54,919 bases of DNA from Candidatus Rokuibacteriota bacterium (GTDB lineage: Bacteria > Methylomirabilota > Methylomirabilia > Rokubacteriales > CSP1-6), in contig QHSQ01000128.1 of NCBI GenBank assembly GCA_003221615.1, positions 1-54,919 of the forward strand, in the 5' to 3' direction. The notes below the pieces were generated by a model. It did no database searches. It was not told the DNA's origin and worked only from the letters and a program-made list of their open reading frames with translations. A program made the position numbers and the translations under genes. Of this stretch, positions 36,347-44,947 are shown in pieces (the first letter of the stretch is position 1; each line of letters begins with the position of its first letter).

Positions 36347-36355
36347 AGGGCTGCG

Positions 36356-36384
36356 ACGTTAGGGGCCCGCCCGCGCCTTGTCAA
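36356..36384 (-). promoter_or_regulatory. Promoter giving a near-leaderless pncC transcript
   Basis: On the minus strand a perfect TTGACA (36379-36384) is followed after 17 bases by TAACGT (36356-36361), three of six bases of the -10. The predicted start falls at about 36350-36346, at or within 4 bases of the pncC ATG (36346), and no ribosome site is seen. Confidence 0.5.
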
Positions 36385-36420
36385 GTCGGTCGGTCGCGGA
36401 TGGCCCGGGCGCGGTGATGC

Positions 36421-37428
<1,008 letters not shown>

Positions 37429-37467
37429 TGTTCCCTCCCGGATGGACTTTCAGCCGCCGAAACAGCA

Positions 37468-37483
37468 TGCAAAGAAAGTGCTA
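37468..37483 (-). promoter_or_regulatory. Sigma-54 promoter of the receiver-less activator gene
   Basis: On the minus strand TAGCACTTTCTTTGCA has -24 and -12 elements with the right spacing (AG, ten bases, GC). It matches TGGCAC-N5-TTGCA except for A at the first G of the -24 pair. The start would be near 37457, 29 bases before the GTG start codon. Confidence 0.65.
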
Positions 37484-37540
37484 GTCGATGGCAACGAGAT
37501 TTCAGGTACTTACAGTCAATGTAGGGAATCAATTTCCCGC

Positions 37541-37586
37541 CAGTGGTAAGAAACTGGTTGATCAACTGGCTCGATCCTTACCACTG
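37541..37586. promoter_or_regulatory. Nested inverted repeats, candidate enhancer site of the 37428 gene
   Basis: CAGTGGTAAG (37541-37550) and CTTACCACTG (37577-37586) form a perfect 10-base inverted repeat enclosing a 10-base palindrome GTTGATCAAC (37557-37566) and two near direct repeats of AACTGG-x-GATC. The centre is about 107 bases upstream of the predicted sigma-54 start, a typical enhancer distance. The rest of the 228-base gap 37429-37656 is AT-richer than its surroundings and shows no gene. Confidence 0.6.
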
Positions 37587-37656
37587 ATGGTAGCCGGGGG
37601 CTGTGACGCCCCCACCACAAAGCGGTGAAGAGTCGACGACGGGAGGTCTTGCGAGC

Positions 37657-39090
37657 CTAGGTGCGGGGCAGCAGCACCGTGAAGCGGCTGCCCTTTCCCT
37701 CTCGGGACTCGACGGTCACACGGCCGCCATGGGCCTCCGTGATGCCGCGCACGATGGCCAGGCCGAGGCCCGTGCCGCCCCGTTCCCGATGCGCCTGGCG
37801 GTAGGCCTCGAAGATGTGCGGGAGCGCGTCCGTGGGGATGCCCACGCCGGTGTCCTCGACCTGCAGCTCGAACTCCGGTCCGGCATCGATCACCCGCGCG
37901 ACCACGCGGCCGCCGGACGGAGTGAACCGGATCGCGTTGGCGCCGAGGTTCACGAGCACCTGGTGCAGACGCTCCGCGTCGCCGCTGTAGGCGAAGCTCG
38001 CGCCGATGCGCTCGCGCTCGAGGGTCACGCCCGCTTCCGACGCGAGCGGATGGAGCTCCTCGACGGCATGGTCGACCAGCACGCCGAGGTCGAGCAAGCT
38101 TCGCTCGAGCTCCACGAGACCGGCCTGGAGTCGTGACATCTCGAGGATCTGATTCACGAGGCGCAGCAGCCGCCCGGAGCTGACCGAGACGATGTCGGCG
38201 AGCCGCTTCTGCTTGTCCGTGAGCGGACCGGGGACACCCTCGCGCAAGAGCTCGGCGGCGCCGCGGATCGACGTGAGCGGTGACCGGAGCTCGTGCGACA
38301 CGGTCGCAAAGAACTCGCGTCGCGTCTCCTCGACCCGGCGCAGCTGACCGACCATCGAATTGAACGACCGCGCGAGCGATCCGATCTCGTCGCGGCGAGT
38401 GACCACGATCGGCTCGCGGAACTTGCCAGCCGCGACCGCCGCCGCTGCCGCGGACAGGACGTCGAGGGAGCGCGTCATCCGGTGGGAGAGGAACGCGGCG
38501 CCCAGCAGCGCCACGCCCACCGCGGCGCCCAGCGCGACCAGCACCCAGGTCCACATGCGTCCTTCGACGCGCGCGCTGTCGGCCTCGACCGAGAGGACTC
38601 GCGTATGGGTTGCCGACATCAAGGCGCCCAGGCGCTCCTCGACCCGCTCGGCCAGCAAGCGCGCGTCGATATCGGTCAGTCGGGCGGCGCCGACGTGATC
38701 GCCCATCTGCACGAGCGCGCGCTCCCGGGCGACGATGCGCCGATACCCATCGAACGCGGCGCTGGCTTCGCGCAGATAGAGCTTCTCCCCGCTGCTTTGC
38801 GCGTATTCGGTCAGGCGCTCGAGATCGTCGGCGACCTGCGCCGCCCGCTCGGTCCACGCCGTCGTGTAGTACGGATCACCGAGGGTTACGGCACTGGCCT
38901 CGAGGCGCATCAGGGGCTCGATCGCCTCACGCGCGGCGGCGGTGAGGCGAAGGGCCGGAACCGTGCGAGTCACGATCTCGCGGTTGGCCGAAGCGAGACG
39001 GTCGATCGCGCGCAGGCTCAACGCCGCCACGCCCGCGAGCACGACGATGACGAGTGCAGAAGTTAGAAAGATCTTCGACGCCAGCCGCAT
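37657..39090 (-). CDS. Sensor histidine kinase with four-helix-bundle input domain
   Basis: This 477-residue kinase has a membrane helix at about 8-27, a periplasmic helical input domain (about 28-180, of the four-helix-bundle MCP type), a second membrane helix (181-202), HAMP (about 203-255), HisKA with His266 in TVSHELRSPLTS and a HATPase domain (about 360-475; NLGANAIRFTPSGG, DTGVGIPTDAL, GTGLGLAIVRG). Together with the receiver-less activator downstream it forms a regulator pair, although without a receiver the signal path is unclear. A promoter-like sequence lies about 220 bases upstream. Confidence 0.92.
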   Translation of the reverse strand: MRLASKIFLTSALVIVVLAGVAALSLRAIDRLASANREIVTRTVPALRLTAAAREAIEPLMRLEASAVTLGDPYYTTAWTERAAQVADDLERLTEYAQSSGEKLYLREASAAFDGYRRIVARERALVQMGDHVGAARLTDIDARLLAERVEERLGALMSATHTRVLSVEADSARVEGRMWTWVLVALGAAVGVALLGAAFLSHRMTRSLDVLSAAAAAVAAGKFREPIVVTRRDEIGSLARSFNSMVGQLRRVEETRREFFATVSHELRSPLTSIRGAAELLREGVPGPLTDKQKRLADIVSVSSGRLLRLVNQILEMSRLQAGLVELERSLLDLGVLVDHAVEELHPLASEAGVTLERERIGASFAYSGDAERLHQVLVNLGANAIRFTPSGGRVVARVIDAGPEFELQVEDTGVGIPTDALPHIFEAYRQAHRERGGTGLGLAIVRGITEAHGGRVTVESREGKGSRFTVLLPRT

Positions 39091-39310
39091 GCATTCTCTC
39101 CCGGGGCACCGGCTCCGGTGATCGCCGGATGCGATCGACGGCGAAGCAGGGGCTCAGTCGGTGATTGCGCGAGGTCCTGGTGGGATCCCGCGTGTTTCGG
39201 GGGCGCCTACCGGGAACGAGTTAGGGGCGAGGGCCGGACGTCAGAAGACGCCGCGACCAAGAAGGCGAAATGCGGGACGAATGCTCGACAGCCTTTCCAC
39301 GAGTGCGGAG

Positions 39311-39338
39311 TCTATAAGGCTTGGCTCGGGCCTGTCAA
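39311..39338 (-). promoter_or_regulatory. Possible promoter of the 39090 kinase gene
   Basis: TTGACA (39333-39338) and TATAGA (39311-39316) on the minus strand are spaced by 16 bases, just downstream of the radical SAM stop. The start near 39304 would give a long leader of about 214 bases before the kinase ATG at 39090. The region 39091-39310 otherwise shows no gene or site that I can name. Confidence 0.4.
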
Positions 39339-39346
39339 CTGCCGAG

Positions 39347-40840
39347 TTACAGGTACACCCGCTCGGCCCGTCGAAGCGCGCGATAACGCTCGAAGGACTT
39401 TCGCTCGTCCTCGAGACCCAGGATAGACCTGATAGTGGTTCCCCTGAACGTATACCGCAGCATCTTGAGCCCATTGCGCAAGGCGAAAAGCGGCGTGTGG
39501 ATCAAGGCCACCGGGAGATGCTTGAGCTTGATCCACCGATCGGCTCGCCACCTCAAGAATTCGATCTCGTCCGAGTCGAGGTACGCCGTTCGCACCACGG
39601 CGGTGGTGCCGTCGTAGTCCTCGAGCCGCTCGTTGATGATGAGCCCCTGCTCCCGGAACGTCTTCGTCATCGGCGTGCGCGGATAGGGCGTCGGATGCTG
39701 GATGTACGGCACGTCGACGTACCGGCGGGCGAAGGCCAGATTGGCCTCGATCGACGCGCGAGTGTCCTGAGGGTTGCCCACGATGAGCCCGCCGACGACG
39801 TACATCTTGTTCGCGTGCAAGTACTCGATGGCGGTCACCGCGGCGTTGCCGCCGGCGGCGCCCTCGCCGCGGCGCCGGTTCTTGGCCTGGGCACGGAGGA
39901 ATTCGAGGTCTTCCTCGAGGATGTTCTCGATGCCCAGGAAGACGTACCGGAAGCCCGCCTGGCGCATGAGGGGCGCCAGCGTGCGGCCGTGGTTGGCGAT
40001 GGCCGAGGTCATCGCCTGCACGGTGTACTCGAGGTCGTTGAGCCCGGCCTCGATGATGGCGCGACAGAGCCCTTCGAACCGGCGCACGTTCAGCGTGATG
40101 TTGTCGTCGACGAGGAAGATGGCCTGGGCACCGTGCGCGCGCGCGTCGCGGATGTCGGCCAGCACGCGGTCGAAGTCGTACGTGTGAAAGTTGCGCCCGC
40201 GCATCTCGATGATCGAGCAGAAGCTGCAGTCGAAGGTGCACCCGCGCGAGGTCTCCACGACGTCGACCTGCCGACCGACCATCGTGTAGCCGCTGAGGAC
40301 CCGCGCGCCCCGGTTCGGCAAGCGCACGCCCCCGTCGTCGAGCCCGCTGACCGGGCGATCGGGATTGTGGGTGAAGCCCTCGCCGCACTTGAACGAGAGG
40401 CCCGCCACCAGCCCGAGATCGGTCCCGCGCTCGAGGGCCCTCACCAGCTCGCGGAACGTCAGCTCGCCTTCGCCGCGCACGATGAAATCCACGCCCGCGC
40501 TCGGATGCGTGTAGGCATCCGGCGCCAGGCTCGCGTCATACCCGCCGACCACCACGCGCGCGGCCGGCCGCAGGCGCCGGACCAGCTGGATGATCCGGAG
40601 CGCCGTGTGCCGCTGGAAGGTCATGACCGAAAGCCCGATCACGTCGGGCTGGACCTCGTGCACGAGGCGCTCGAGCGTCTCACGCACGCGGCGCTGGACC
40701 AGGATCAGGTCGGCGATGGCGACCGCGTGATGGGGATCGACGTTGCCGGCCAGCGATGCAAGCGCCCCGTTGGGCATGCGGATCGCCACCGATGGCATGT
40801 GCTCGAACGAGTCCGGCATCGAGAGCAGCAGAATGTTCAT
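39347..40840 (-). CDS. Cobalamin-binding-type radical SAM protein
   Basis: This 497-residue protein has an N-terminal B12-binding-like domain (about 1-140; DVIGLSVMTFQRHT, RVVVGGYDASLAPD, GVDFIVRGEGELTFREL) followed by a radical SAM domain with the 4Fe-4S motif CTFDCSFC in VETSRGCTFDCSFCSI (about 195-207). Such class B enzymes methylate unactivated carbon or build unusual lipids such as hopanoids. The classic DxHxxG base-off motif is not evident, as in many class B proteins. The substrate is unknown. It lies 12 bases after the acyl-CoA dehydrogenase pair on the same strand, hinting at a lipid or acyl substrate. Confidence 0.85.
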   Translation of the reverse strand: MNILLLSMPDSFEHMPSVAIRMPNGALASLAGNVDPHHAVAIADLILVQRRVRETLERLVHEVQPDVIGLSVMTFQRHTALRIIQLVRRLRPAARVVVGGYDASLAPDAYTHPSAGVDFIVRGEGELTFRELVRALERGTDLGLVAGLSFKCGEGFTHNPDRPVSGLDDGGVRLPNRGARVLSGYTMVGRQVDVVETSRGCTFDCSFCSIIEMRGRNFHTYDFDRVLADIRDARAHGAQAIFLVDDNITLNVRRFEGLCRAIIEAGLNDLEYTVQAMTSAIANHGRTLAPLMRQAGFRYVFLGIENILEEDLEFLRAQAKNRRRGEGAAGGNAAVTAIEYLHANKMYVVGGLIVGNPQDTRASIEANLAFARRYVDVPYIQHPTPYPRTPMTKTFREQGLIINERLEDYDGTTAVVRTAYLDSDEIEFLRWRADRWIKLKHLPVALIHTPLFALRNGLKMLRYTFRGTTIRSILGLEDERKSFERYRALRRAERVYL

Positions 40841-40852
40841 CGGCTGTTCGTC

Positions 40853-41971
40853 CTACGGACGGCCCTCGAGCCCGATCGCGCGCGCCACGGTCTCCAGGTG
40901 AAGCTGCGCGTCGCCGAAATCGAGGCTCGCCGCCTGGATGCGCTTGTGCAGGAGATGGAGCGGGTGCTCCTCGCAGTAGCTGATGGCCCCAAAGATCTGG
41001 TGACCGCGGCGCGCCACGGCCAGGCACGCCTCGCCAGCATACGCCTTGGCGAGCGCCGCGTCGGCCTCGGCGGGCCGGCCCTCCGCTGCCCTCCAGGCCG
41101 CCGCATAGAGCAGGCCGCGGGCCGCGTCGACGTCGCGCACGAGATCGGCGCACGCGTGCTGGATGGCCTGGTAGCCGCCGATCGGACGTCCGCCCTGGAC
41201 GCGCGTCTTCGCGTGCTCGATCACCAGCTCGAGCACGCGCTGCGCGCCGCCCACCATCTCGGCGGTTCGCGCCAGCGACCCCGCTCGGAGGGCTGTGGTC
41301 AGGAGCGCGGCGCCGTCGCCGACGGCGCCGAGCAGATCATCCGGTCGGATCTCGACGCGATCGAACGTCACCTCGAAGAGCTTCTCGCCGCTGATCGCGT
41401 CGAGCGGCAGACGGGCGAGGCCTGGGCGGTCCGTCGGCACCACCACGAGGCTCGAGGCGCCGCCGACGCGGACGGCGACCATGAGATCGTCCGCGACGTG
41501 TGCGTCCTTGACGAAGAGCTTGCGGCCGCTGAGCCGGCCGGGCACGGGGCACTCGAGCGCGACGGCCTCGAGATCGAACGAGCCGGTCTCCTCCACGAGT
41601 GCGAGGCTCGCGATCCGCGTGCCGGCGGCAAGCTCGGAAAGGAGGCGCTTCTGCTGCGCCGGGCTTCCGGCGGCGATCACGAGCGACGTCGCCACCACCG
41701 CGCTCGTCACGAACGGGCCGGGAAGGCCGGCGCGACCCATCTCCTCGACGAGCAGGATGACGTCGAGCAGCGAGCCGTCACTCCCGCCGAGCTCGGACGG
41801 AATCAAGAGGCCCGGCCACCCCAGTTCCGCCATGCGGCGCCAGAGCGCCTGGTCGAAGCCGTGCGCGTCGAGCGCCAGGCGCTGGGCGAGCTCGGGCGGA
41901 CAGTGCTGGCGGAGAAACGCGCGCGCCGTCCTGGTCAGGATTTGCTGCGCCGGCGCCGGGAGGAAGTCCAT
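40853..41971 (-). CDS. Acyl-CoA dehydrogenase family protein (small, divergent)
   Basis: This 372-residue protein has the three-part acyl-CoA dehydrogenase fold: N-terminal helices (LWRRMAELGWPGLLIPSELGG near 42-62), a middle beta domain and a C-terminal helical domain (GGRPIGGYQAIQHACADLVRDVDAARGLLY near 255-285). The catalytic Glu position is not obvious in the C-terminal part, so it may be the non-catalytic partner of a heteromeric pair, as known for steroid and bile-acid dehydrogenases. It begins one base after the stop of the second dehydrogenase gene. Confidence 0.88.
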   Translation of the reverse strand: MDFLPAPAQQILTRTARAFLRQHCPPELAQRLALDAHGFDQALWRRMAELGWPGLLIPSELGGSDGSLLDVILLVEEMGRAGLPGPFVTSAVVATSLVIAAGSPAQQKRLLSELAAGTRIASLALVEETGSFDLEAVALECPVPGRLSGRKLFVKDAHVADDLMVAVRVGGASSLVVVPTDRPGLARLPLDAISGEKLFEVTFDRVEIRPDDLLGAVGDGAALLTTALRAGSLARTAEMVGGAQRVLELVIEHAKTRVQGGRPIGGYQAIQHACADLVRDVDAARGLLYAAAWRAAEGRPAEADAALAKAYAGEACLAVARRGHQIFGAISYCEEHPLHLLHKRIQAASLDFGDAQLHLETVARAIGLEGRP

Positions 41972-41972
41972 G

Positions 41973-43151
41973 TCAGCGCGGCAGACCGAGACCGCGAACG
42001 GCCACCGAGGTGCGGAGGATTTCCGCGGTTCCGCCGGCGATCGTGTGGCCGAGGGTCGTCAGATAGAGGTGCGAGATCTGTCCGCCGAGCTTCGCCCATC
42101 GCGAGCCCTCGCGCAGCGGCCCCCAGACGCCCAGCAGGTCCATTCCCAGGCGCGCCAGCTTCTGTCCGGTCTCGTCGGCGTAGACCTTCGCCATCGCCGT
42201 CTCGTAGGTGAGTGGCGCGCCGTCACGGATGAGACAGCCCGCGCGGTAGAAGATGAGGCGCAGCGCCGCGATCTCGGCCGCGATCGCGGCGAGCCGGCGC
42301 CGCACGAGCGGATCACGCGCGAGCGGCGCGCCGCCGACCGTCGTCGTGTTGGCGTAGTCCACCAGTTGCCCGAGCACGCGCGCGAGCGCCGGCGCCTTGT
42401 AGAAGCGCCCCCAGAACCGATCGGCGTCGAGGCCGTTCAGGAGCGCCTGGAAGCCGTCGCCCGGTGGCCCGAGCATGAGATCGGCCGGTACGCGCACCTC
42501 ATCCAGGAACACCTCGTGGTGATAGATCTCGCCCGTCAGGCTCCGGATCGGCCGGATGTCCATCCCCGGCGTCCCGTTCGCCACCACGAACATGCTGAAG
42601 CCGCGGCTGCGCCGCGCCTCGCGGCTCGTCCGCGCGAACACGAGGCCGTGCGTTGCGATGCCCGCGTGGCTCGACCAGATCTTGTGGCCGCGGATGACGT
42701 AGTCATCGCCGTCGCGGCGTGCCTCGGTCTTGAGCGCGAGGAGGTCGGAGCCGGCGTCGGGCTCGCTGTAACCCTGCCAGAACGTCGCCTCGCCGCGCGC
42801 GACTGCGGGCAGCACCTCACCGCGAAGTCGCTCGGTGCCGAACTCGATGATCGCATCCGCCGTCTGCCAGACGCCGGCGAGCGGCCCGAACGGCGCGCCG
42901 GCGAGCGCCAGCTCCTCCATCAGGACGAGCTTCATGAACATCGGCTGCTCGCGTCCGCCGAAGGCCTTCGGCCAGCACATGCTGATCCAGCCCCGGGCGC
43001 CGAGCGCCTTCATGAAGGCTCGCGAGTTCGAGCCCGAGCCGTAGCCCGCGTCCATGCCATCGACGGGGAACGTCTCGGGCGGGTTCGCGCGCAGGAATCG
43101 GCGAACCTCTTCGGCGAACGCCTGCTCGGCTTCGGTGAAATCGAAGTTCAT
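41973..43151 (-). CDS. Acyl-CoA dehydrogenase
   Basis: This 392-residue FAD-dependent enzyme would introduce a 2,3-double bond into an acyl-CoA. Features are MNFDFTEAEQAFAEEVRRFLR, GWISMCWPKAFGGRE, the FAD/substrate loop QGYSEPDAGSDLLALKTEA (about 123-141), HKIWSSHAGIATHGLVFART and a C-terminal TLGHTIAGGTAEILRTSVA ending near 392. The long frame to 44843 reads through the LLM gene on the other strand and is rejected; ATG 43151 is the natural start. It forms a pair with the dehydrogenase encoded just downstream. Confidence 0.9.
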   Translation of the reverse strand: MNFDFTEAEQAFAEEVRRFLRANPPETFPVDGMDAGYGSGSNSRAFMKALGARGWISMCWPKAFGGREQPMFMKLVLMEELALAGAPFGPLAGVWQTADAIIEFGTERLRGEVLPAVARGEATFWQGYSEPDAGSDLLALKTEARRDGDDYVIRGHKIWSSHAGIATHGLVFARTSREARRSRGFSMFVVANGTPGMDIRPIRSLTGEIYHHEVFLDEVRVPADLMLGPPGDGFQALLNGLDADRFWGRFYKAPALARVLGQLVDYANTTTVGGAPLARDPLVRRRLAAIAAEIAALRLIFYRAGCLIRDGAPLTYETAMAKVYADETGQKLARLGMDLLGVWGPLREGSRWAKLGGQISHLYLTTLGHTIAGGTAEILRTSVAVRGLGLPR

Positions 43152-43223
43152 CGAACGCGGCGGCCAGGATAACGCGTCAGCCGGGCGACCACCAGCGACC
43201 TCTGATGATGTAAGGTGTGGGCC

Positions 43224-44165
43224 ATGCGCTACGGCTTCTATCTTCCCACCCGCGGTCAAACGGCGACGCCGGAAGCGCTGGAGACGCTCGTCAAGCGCGG
43301 CGAGAGCCTGGGCTTCGCGTCGGTGATGATCGCCGATCACCTGGTGTTTCCCGTCTCGATCAAGTCCAGGTATCCCTACACGGTCTCCGGCGACTTCCCG
43401 GGACAGGGTGACGTGCTCGATCAGCTCTCGCTGATGGCCTTCGTCGCCGCCAAGACCACGCGCTTGCGCCTGGTCACGAGCGTGATGATCGTGCCCTACC
43501 GGAATCCCGTGCTGACGGCCAAGGCCCTGGCGACCATCGACGTGCTCTCCAAGGGGCGGGTCACGCTCGGAGTGGGAGTGGGATGGATGCGCGAGGAGTT
43601 CGAGGCGCTCGGTGCGCCGGACTTCGATCGCCGGGGCGCGGTGACCGACGAGTATCTCCGCATCCTCAAGACGCTCTGGACCGAGAGTCCCGCGTCCTTC
43701 TCCGGGCGTTTCTATCGCTTCGACGCGCTCCACTGTCGGCCCCAGCCCGTTCAGAAGCCGCACCCGCCGATCTGGGTGGGCGGCCACAGCAAGGCCGCCC
43801 TGCGACGGGCGGCGCGCCTCGGCGACGGCTGGCATCCGGTCGGCGCCAACGCCTCGGTCCCGCTGCCGCCGTCGGAGCTGTCCGGATTGCTCGACGAGCT
43901 CTATCGCCTCACCGAGGCCGAGGGGCGCGACCCCAAGGCGCTGACGATCTCGTACAAGGCGCCGGTGTACGACCTCGGCCAGCGGGTGCGCGGCGAACGG
44001 CGACCGTTCTCGGGTGATGCCGCCCAGGTCGCGGACGACATCGCGGCGTTCGCGCGCCTCGGCGTGAGCGAGATCGTCTTCGACTTCCGCAGCGAGAGCC
44101 TCGCCGAGAGTCTCGAGCGGATGGAGAGCTTCGGGCCGGTCGTCCGGCAGACTGCTGGCGTCTAG
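43224..44165 (+). CDS. LLM-class flavin-dependent oxidoreductase (F420-type subgroup)
   Basis: This 313-residue LLM protein has MRYGFYLPTRGQTATPEALETLVKRGESLGFASVMIADHL, YRNPVLTAKALATIDVLSKGRVTLGVGVGWMREEFEALG (about 92-131) and KPHPPIWVGGHSKAALRRAARLGDGWHP, the pattern often labelled TIGR03619-type F420-dependent. Substrate unknown. ATG 43224 is used rather than an in-frame ATG at 43215. It is divergent from the acyl-CoA dehydrogenase gene by 72 bases and its stop shares four bases (CTAG) with the stop of the PAP2 gene. Confidence 0.9.
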   Translation: MRYGFYLPTRGQTATPEALETLVKRGESLGFASVMIADHLVFPVSIKSRYPYTVSGDFPGQGDVLDQLSLMAFVAAKTTRLRLVTSVMIVPYRNPVLTAKALATIDVLSKGRVTLGVGVGWMREEFEALGAPDFDRRGAVTDEYLRILKTLWTESPASFSGRFYRFDALHCRPQPVQKPHPPIWVGGHSKAALRRAARLGDGWHPVGANASVPLPPSELSGLLDELYRLTEAEGRDPKALTISYKAPVYDLGQRVRGERRPFSGDAAQVADDIAAFARLGVSEIVFDFRSESLAESLERMESFGPVVRQTAGV

Positions 44166-44884
44166 GCGGGGGGCTTCACCTTTCCTCGATACTGCAGATA
44201 GCGAGCGACCAGCCAGCACGGGAGCGCCCAGGCCAGGCCCGCGGACCAGCCGGCCAGCACGTCCGTCGGATAGTGGACGCCGAGGTACACCCGGCTGAGG
44301 CCGACCAGCAGCGCCAGCAGCAGGGAGACCGCGATGCAGTACGTCCGGCTTCGCCGTCGCGCCACGAACCGCGCGAGCAACGCGCCCAGGGTGAGATAGG
44401 TCACGAGCGCGAGCATCGAGTGGCCGCTCGGGAAGCTGGCGCTGCCGACGTTGACCAGATGCGGGACGATCTCCGGTCGCTTGCGGGCAAACCACCACTT
44501 CAGTCCCTCGTTCAGGAGACCGCCGCCGGCCGTCGCGACCACGACCAGCACGATCGCGTCGTATCGGTGCTCGAGCGCCAGGTAGCCGACCACGATCATC
44601 AGGACGAGCGCGAGGACGGTCGTGCCGCCGAGCGCGGTCACGTCGATCGCGACCTGGACGAGCCACGACGGGCCGATCGGAACGTTCGGGTCGTCCGGGG
44701 ATCGCAGAAGGCGGAGCACGCCGTCGTCGAACTCTCGCAGATCGCCCTCCAGCATCTCTCCGGCCGTCTTCGCGAAGACGGTGAGCGACAGCACGATGCC
44801 CAGGGCGGCCAGGAGCACGACCGCCTCCTGGCCCGTGAGCCACCGGACCGCGATCCGCAAGGCCTTGGCAGACACGTGAACCAT
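44162..44884 (-). CDS. PAP2-family membrane phosphatase
   Basis: This 240-residue protein with about six membrane helices has the three phosphatase blocks in order: KWWFARKRPE (about 145-154), SFPSGHS (about 167-173) and SRVYLGVHYPTDVLAG (about 210-225). Such enzymes dephosphorylate phosphatidic acid, undecaprenyl pyrophosphate or similar lipids; which one is not clear. Start ATG 44884 is used; a GTG at 44896 is an alternative. It is divergent from the probable selenoprotein gene, with an inverted repeat between them. Confidence 0.92.
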   Translation of the reverse strand: MVHVSAKALRIAVRWLTGQEAVVLLAALGIVLSLTVFAKTAGEMLEGDLREFDDGVLRLLRSPDDPNVPIGPSWLVQVAIDVTALGGTTVLALVLMIVVGYLALEHRYDAIVLVVVATAGGGLLNEGLKWWFARKRPEIVPHLVNVGSASFPSGHSMLALVTYLTLGALLARFVARRRSRTYCIAVSLLLALLVGLSRVYLGVHYPTDVLAGWSAGLAWALPCWLVARYLQYRGKVKPPA

Positions 44885-44908
44885 CGGTTCGGCCACCCCT
44901 CTTTTTAT

Positions 44909-44925
44909 CGTACCCCTGTGGTACG
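44909..44925. promoter_or_regulatory. Inverted repeat between divergent genes (candidate operator)
   Basis: CGTACC (44909-44914) and GGTACG (44920-44925) flank a 5-base spacer, midway in the 63-base gap between the divergent PAP2 and selenoprotein genes. Its position suits an operator serving both, or an RNA stem in one leader. Confidence 0.45.
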
Positions 44926-44947
44926 CTCTCGCCGAGATGAGGCTGAC

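Noticed and set aside
39161-42211. Very long (1016-codon) plus-strand open frame
   Set aside because: It lies opposite the radical SAM and acyl-CoA dehydrogenase genes, has shadow-like Arg/His/Asp-rich composition and no domain.
41973-44843. 956-codon frame with acyl-CoA dehydrogenase at its end
   Set aside because: The first 560 residues are the antisense of the LLM gene; the dehydrogenase starts normally at 43151.
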